A stretch of DNA of 64,000 bases, taken from Prevotella sp. GTDB lineage: Bacteria; Bacteroidota; Bacteroidia; Bacteroidales; Bacteroidaceae. The notes beneath the pieces are model-generated. The model ran no database searches. It was not told the DNA's origin and was given only the letters and a program-made list of their open reading frames with translations. The stretch spans positions 102,407 through 166,406 of the forward strand of contig JAFVGZ010000018.1 of the NCBI GenBank assembly GCA_017478025.1. Reading direction: 5' to 3'. The translations under genes and the position numbers were made by a program. Each line of letters opens with the position of its first letter. The first letter of the stretch is position 1. Below are positions 60,778 through 64,000 of this stretch, one piece after another.

Positions 60778-61181
60778 AGCCGCACCCTCCCAACTTGAAA
60801 CGTGGTAAATGAAACATGAAACCACATGGGGGTACGACGAAGAGAGACAGATTCTAGTTTTAGATACTTCATAACCGGCCAGTTTTTTAGTACTAAATGA
60901 ATTCTGTTTAGGTTGTCTGCCAGAGCACAAAGAAGCGTACCCACTCCTTACGATTCCTGTGCTGAGGGAGAAACTGGCCGGTTAAACCCTTCTATGCGAA
61001 ACCTTCAGGAATGAATACGCCATAACGGCGCATCCTCTTCCTGAGATTATGCATAGAAATACTTGGCCAGTTTTTATCAGCACAAAATCTCAGTCATAAG
61101 ACACGACTATCTTTTTCCAGCAAAAATTTGCATCGCAGCCTTCCCTCCCATCAGAGTTCAGTTAACGCCACAATGCACCTG
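60778..61181 (-). promoter_or_regulatory. 400-nt leader of the restriction operon with mutually exclusive inverted repeats
   Basis: Three related elements occur. On the plus strand they are GGCCAGTTT at 61065-61073, AAACTGGCCGGTT at 60971-60983 and AACCGGCCAGTTT at 60873-60885. The middle one can pair with either neighbour: 9 bp with the first, 13 bp with the last. The alternative hairpins enclose different short reading frames. This looks like an attenuator or RNA switch; it could also be a repeated protein-binding site. Confidence 0.5.
60992..61054 (-). CDS. Possible 20-aa leader peptide
   Basis: ATG 61054 to TAG encodes 20 residues beginning MHNLRKRMRRYGVFIPEGF. It sits in the leader of the restriction operon, inside the alternative hairpin formed by the first two GGCCAGT elements. 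The codons look non-random (Arg-rich helix then VFIPEG), but so short a frame may be a remnant of an older gene. After the stop the same frame continues for 30 codons to another stop. Confidence 0.3.
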   Translation of the reverse strand: MHNLRKRMRRYGVFIPEGFA

Positions 61182-61212
61182 CAAAGGTACGAATTACTTT
61201 TCAATTATCCAA
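61182..61212 (-). promoter_or_regulatory. Promoter of the restriction operon
   Basis: On the minus strand TTG (61212-61210), 20 bp, TACCTTTG (61189-61182): an exact fit to the Bacteroidetes pattern. It lies inside the right-hand direct repeat boundary and points towards the methyltransferase gene. Confidence 0.75.
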
Positions 61213-61267
61213 AACAAGCCCCCAAAAATTAATGTTTTTTTGGGGGGAATCTGGACACATGGCAAAA

Positions 61268-61313
61268 ATCAGGGGGCGCCGGTCATCTATGAGAGATCAG
61301 AGAATCGTCCCCT
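61268..61313. repeat. Right direct repeat of the restriction island
   Basis: ATCAGGGG then CGGTCATCT...GATCAGAGAATCGTCCCCT matches 51250-51297 in the same orientation (29 of 34 positions over 61280-61313). The two copies enclose about 10 kb: operon, leader and promoter. Confidence 0.7.
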
Positions 61314-61497
61314 ACTCTCCAAGCAGGCTGCCCCTTCAGCGCTCAAGCGAAAGTCGAGTAATAAGTACTATGCAGCACAATGAGAAATGCGCAGATATTT
61401 TTTTTATGACATACATACACCTGGTTGTTATCGGTGGGTGTTCGTGACGAAGTGAAAGACCTGCGATTAGGGTCTAATAGAGTAACTTTTACAAGGT

Positions 61498-61534
61498 AAT
61501 AGCAGGTCTTTTAGAAGGCAAAAGACCTGCTATT
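61498..61534. repeat. Perfect 15-bp hairpin
   Basis: AATAGCAGGTCTTTT, loop AGAAGGC, AAAAGACCTGCTATT. Preceded by GAGTAACTTTTA, so it shares two modules with the repeats at 4315-4387. It lies in the 1.0-kb stretch between the operon promoter and the polymerase gene, where I see no protein gene. Confidence 0.75.
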
Positions 61535-61777
61535 GCAACACGCTGATTATCTGACCGTTACAAAGCTCGCAATCGGCATATTTCTTAATGCAAAGTTACA
61601 AAATTATTCTGAATTATTCAGGATTTTGAAAAAAAAGTTTGCACTTTTCAAAATATATACACCTATTTTGATTTATATCATTGTCTTTCTGTTATTTAAG
61701 TCTTTTTAGATATACACCTATAACTACACTAAGCCTACACTAGATATACACTAGACCTACACCTGGTCGAATTGGCA

Positions 61778-61823
61778 AATTCTTGCTCCAATACTTTACG
61801 CAAGCGTCACAAAGTGCCGAGCG
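61778..61823 (-). repeat. Interspersed repeat copy C, inverted and diverged
   Basis: AAATTCTTGCTCCAATACTT TACGCAAGCGTCAC...GTGCCGAGCG is the reverse complement of the family core with a few changes. It lies inside the long inverted repeat. Confidence 0.8.
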
Positions 61824-61829
61824 AACGAG

Positions 61830-61893
61830 TTAACAAATTAACGAATTAACAAATTAATAAATTAACGAATTAACAAATTAACAAATTAACAAA
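61830..61893 (+). repeat. Octanucleotide tract, eight TTAACAAA-like units
   Basis: Eight consecutive 8-bp units: TTAACAAA with TTAACGAA and TTAATAAA variants. The unit is the rotated reverse complement of TTAATTTG at 14623-14662. Confidence 0.93.
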
Positions 61894-61923
61894 TTGCCTG
61901 ACGAGTCTTGCCTGGCTACAGGC

Positions 61924-61982
61924 GAAGTTACTTACAAGCGTTACCGAAGTTACTTACAAGCGTTGCCGAAGTTACTTGCACA
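61924..61982 (+). repeat. 22-bp tandem repeat, 2.7 copies
   Basis: GAAGTTACTTACAAGCGTTA CC begins at 61924, 61946 and 61968; the third copy is partial (GAAGTTACTTGCACA). The unit overlaps in theme with GAGTAACTT/AAGTTACTC modules elsewhere. Confidence 0.9.
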
Positions 61983-62269
61983 CGCATCCAAAGTGGCTGA
62001 CATCAGGTGTATATTAGGTGTAGGTCTAGTGTAGGCTTAGTGTAGTTATAGGTGTAGGGTAAAATAGAGTTATTCCGTTTATATTCATGTGGTTACGCGA
62101 TTTCTTGTGTATATCTGACGAAAACTATGCTTAAAATTTTTTTTCTCTCACACTGAAAACATGGGGATTTGTCGTAAACGTAGAAGCTCTCGAAATCCAT
62201 AATTTACGAAATAATTGTGAATATATGCGTGGGTTTCACGGATTTTTTGTAATTTCGCAGCGCAGATAG

Positions 62270-63691
62270 ATGGATAAGGAGCGAACATACGTTGCCATAG
62301 ACCTGAAGTCGTTTTACGCTTCGGTGGAGTGTGTGGACAGGGGACTGGACCCTCTGACCACTAACCTCGTGGTGGCTGATGTGAGCCGTACGGAGAAGAC
62401 TATCTGCCTTGCAGTGTCGCCGTCGCTGAAGGCGTATGGCATCGGTGGCAGGGCGCGCCTTTTCGAGGTTGTTCAGAAGGCAAAGGAATGCGGCTTTGAA
62501 TATATTGCCGCGCCGCCGCGAATGGCGCACTACATGGAGGTGAGCACGCAGGTGTATAAGACCTACCTGAAGTATGTGTCGGCAGAGGATATACACGTCT
62601 ATAGCATCGACGAGGTGTTCATAGATGTCACGGATTATCTTGCTACATACGGCATGACGGCCCACGAGCTGACGATGACGATGATACGCGATGTGCTGAG
62701 GACCACGGGCATAACGGCTACGGCGGGCATAGGCACTAATATGTATCTGGCAAAGGTGGCGATGGACATCGTGGCGAAACATATTCCCGCTGATGCTGAC
62801 GGAGTGCGCATAGCGGAGCTGGACGAGATGAGTTACCGTCAGCAGTTGTGGGACTATCAGCCCATCACGAAATTCTGGCGCGTGGGCAGGGGCGTAGCCA
62901 AAAGACTTGCCCCGTATGGCATCGACACTATGGGCAAAATCGCGCGACTGTCAGAAGAGAATGAGGACTTTCTCTACCGTCTCTTTGGCGTAAATGCCGA
63001 ACTGCTCATTGACCACGCCTGGGGTTGGGAGCCGTGCACCATAGACATCGTCAAGCAATACCGCCCTGAGACTCACTCCTTCAGCAGCGGACAGGTGTTG
63101 CAACATCCCTATACATGGGAGCAGGCTCGCGTGGTGGTGCAGGAGATGACCGATGCTGCGTGTCTTGACCTCGTGGGAAAGCGACTCGTGACCGACCAGC
63201 TGGTGCTTACGATTGGCTATGATGCAGAGAGCCTGAGAGACCCCGACATACGCTCCAAGTATCACGGCGAGGTGACAACAGATCACTATGGCAAGGAGGT
63301 GCCGAAACATGCTCACGGTACGGCCAACCTGCCTTGCAAGACATCATCGGCAGCAGTCATCATCGATGCCGTTATGAGCCTGTATGACCGCATCGTGAAC
63401 CCCTTGCTTCTGGTACGCCGCATCAATCTGACAACAAATCAGGTGGTGTATGAGGATGACATAAAAAAGGAGCAAGGCCCTCAGCAACTTGATCTCTTCA
63501 CCGATTACGAAGCCTTGGAACGTCAGCGCAAAGAGCAGGAAGAGGCACTCGAGAAGGAGCGACGCATGCAGGAGGCTCGGCTGGCGATAAAGCAACGGTT
63601 TGGGAAGAACGCCCTGCTGAAGGGTCTGAACTTCCGCGACGGCGCTACGGCACGAGAACGTAATGCACAGATAGGAGGGCATAAAGCATGA
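62270..63691 (+). CDS. Y-family translesion DNA polymerase
   Basis: 473 aa. The polymerase palm shows YVAIDLKSFYASVECVDRGL (first catalytic Asp), YSIDEVFIDVTDY (SxDE motif) and TATAGIGTNMYLAKVAMDI. The helix-hairpin-helix region FWRVGRGVAKRLAPYGIDTM and the little-finger domain follow. GPQQLDLFTDYE near residue 400 contains QLDLF, a canonical sliding-clamp-binding motif. It resembles the UvrX/YqjW-type or UmuC-like polymerases, without an adjacent umuD. The start ATG at 62270 follows TAATTTCG (62250-62257), a one-mismatch -7 box. Confidence 0.92.
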   Translation: MDKERTYVAIDLKSFYASVECVDRGLDPLTTNLVVADVSRTEKTICLAVSPSLKAYGIGGRARLFEVVQKAKECGFEYIAAPPRMAHYMEVSTQVYKTYLKYVSAEDIHVYSIDEVFIDVTDYLATYGMTAHELTMTMIRDVLRTTGITATAGIGTNMYLAKVAMDIVAKHIPADADGVRIAELDEMSYRQQLWDYQPITKFWRVGRGVAKRLAPYGIDTMGKIARLSEENEDFLYRLFGVNAELLIDHAWGWEPCTIDIVKQYRPETHSFSSGQVLQHPYTWEQARVVVQEMTDAACLDLVGKRLVTDQLVLTIGYDAESLRDPDIRSKYHGEVTTDHYGKEVPKHAHGTANLPCKTSSAAVIIDAVMSLYDRIVNPLLLVRRINLTTNQVVYEDDIKKEQGPQQLDLFTDYEALERQRKEQEEALEKERRMQEARLAIKQRFGKNALLKGLNFRDGATARERNAQIGGHKA

Positions 63692-63693
63692 TT

Positions 63694-63757
63694 GCTATGT
63701 ACAATTTACCATGTACAATGTACAATTTACAATGTACAATGTACAATTTACTATGTA
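63694..63757 (+). repeat. Heptanucleotide tract of GTACAAT/TTACAAT units
   Basis: GTACAATTTACCATGTACAA and following bases repeat with a 7-bp period (GTACAAT, GTACAAT, TTACAAT, GTACAAT, GTACAAT, TTACTAT). It leads into copy D of the interspersed repeat. Confidence 0.9.
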
Positions 63758-63961
63758 CCGCTCGGCACTCTGTAACGCTTGCGTAACAAAGTGGAGCAAG
63801 AATTTGCTATTTACCATGTACCGCTCGGCACTCCGTGACGCTTGCGTAACAAAGTGGAGCATTTAGAGCCCCTTAATAAGGGGCGGCTATAATGCAGGGA
63901 TTTTTACCATGTACCGCTCGGCACTCCGTGACGCTTGCGTAACAAAGTGGAGCAAGAATTT
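63755..63961 (+). repeat. Three interspersed repeat copies in 207 bp (D, E, F)
   Basis: Cores start at 63755, 63818 and 63911, each beginning GTACCGCTCGGCACTC and reading on to AACAAAGTGGAGC. D has CTCTGTAACGC, E and F CTCCGTGACGC. Between E and F is GCCCCTTAATAAGGGGC, a separate palindrome. After F, GTGCCGAGCG (63967-63976) is a partial inverted piece, and the window ends in AATAGTC heptamers. Confidence 0.92.
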
Positions 63962-64000
63962 GCTATGTGCCGAGCGATAAATAGTCAATAGTCAATAGTC

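Larger units (their letters stand above)
61713..62056. repeat. Long inverted repeat of TACACYT units
   Basis: The 32 bp at 61713-61744 (TACACCTATAACTACACTAA and on) are the exact inverse of 62025-62056, and the similarity continues imperfectly inwards for about 20 bp more. Each arm is itself built of 10-11 bp units such as CTACACTAAG, CCTACACTAG and ACCTACACCT. The 280-bp interior contains interspersed repeat copy C, an octamer tract and three 22-bp tandem repeats. Confidence 0.85.

Noticed and set aside
61063-61383. 106-aa plus-strand frame upstream of the polymerase
   Set aside because: It runs antisense to the defence operon promoter and leader, shows no motif, and includes part of a direct repeat.

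Overview
The window looks like one chromosome segment of a Bacteroidales bacterium, most probably a Prevotella-type member of the Prevotellaceae (genus inferred, not proven). Visible grounds are the many promoters of the Bacteroidetes form TTG-N19/20-TAnnTTTG, weak or absent Shine-Dalgarno sequences, a reg_prop/Y_Y_Y/AraC membrane sensor beside pectin-degrading enzymes, secreted enzymes that share a C-terminal sorting-like tail, and an anaerobic sulfatase-maturase next to a Ser-type sulfatase. No rRNA, tRNA, CRISPR array or transposase was seen.

Layout. 0-4 kb: partial conserved gene, HxlR regulator divergent from a cupin and an FMN-binding protein, then a Na/Pi transporter carrying PhoU and a DNA-binding winged helix. 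4.7-13.1 kb: AraC regulator, patatin/beta-barrel phospholipase, TolC, HlyD and two ABC-2 permeases with no ATPase. 13.1-18.5 kb: glycogen/glycolysis run (GH13 amylase, glgX, pfkA) interleaved with STAS and anti-sigma-type genes. 18.8-27.6 kb: pectinesterase, rhamnogalacturonan acetylesterase and a one-piece membrane sensor-regulator. 27.7-33.5 kb: RND efflux operon, with a divergent outer-membrane DUF4421-like gene. 35-40.8 kb: mixed metabolic genes (MBL-rubredoxin, ZIP, esterase, DUF5131, CDF, CAT-like). 40.9-48 kb: a complete YbhFSR-like exporter (two permeases, double ATPase, HlyD, TolC) beside an AraC gene. 48.2-51 kb: anSME and sulfatase. 51.3-61.2 kb: a seven-gene DNA-modification/restriction island. 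62.3-63.7 kb: Y-family polymerase.

The most notable system is the island at 51.3-61.2 kb. It is one tight minus-strand operon: a type III-like adenine methyltransferase, a helicase-nuclease, a 72-aa protein, a DndD-like SMC ATPase, a HerA ATPase with a DndE-like N-terminus, and two paralogous accessory proteins with different C-termini. The sulfur-chemistry genes dndA/B/C are absent. A good promoter sits 400 bp upstream, the leader carries mutually exclusive inverted repeats, and imperfect 46-48 bp direct repeats bracket the whole unit. It looks like a hybrid of type III restriction and the Dnd/Dpt ATPase machinery.

A second theme is the noncoding DNA. Nearly every larger spacer holds degenerate 7-bp or 8-bp tandem tracts, and a roughly 50-bp interspersed repeat occurs at least six times. 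Some of this repeat DNA lies inside genes in frame or supplies their stop codons.
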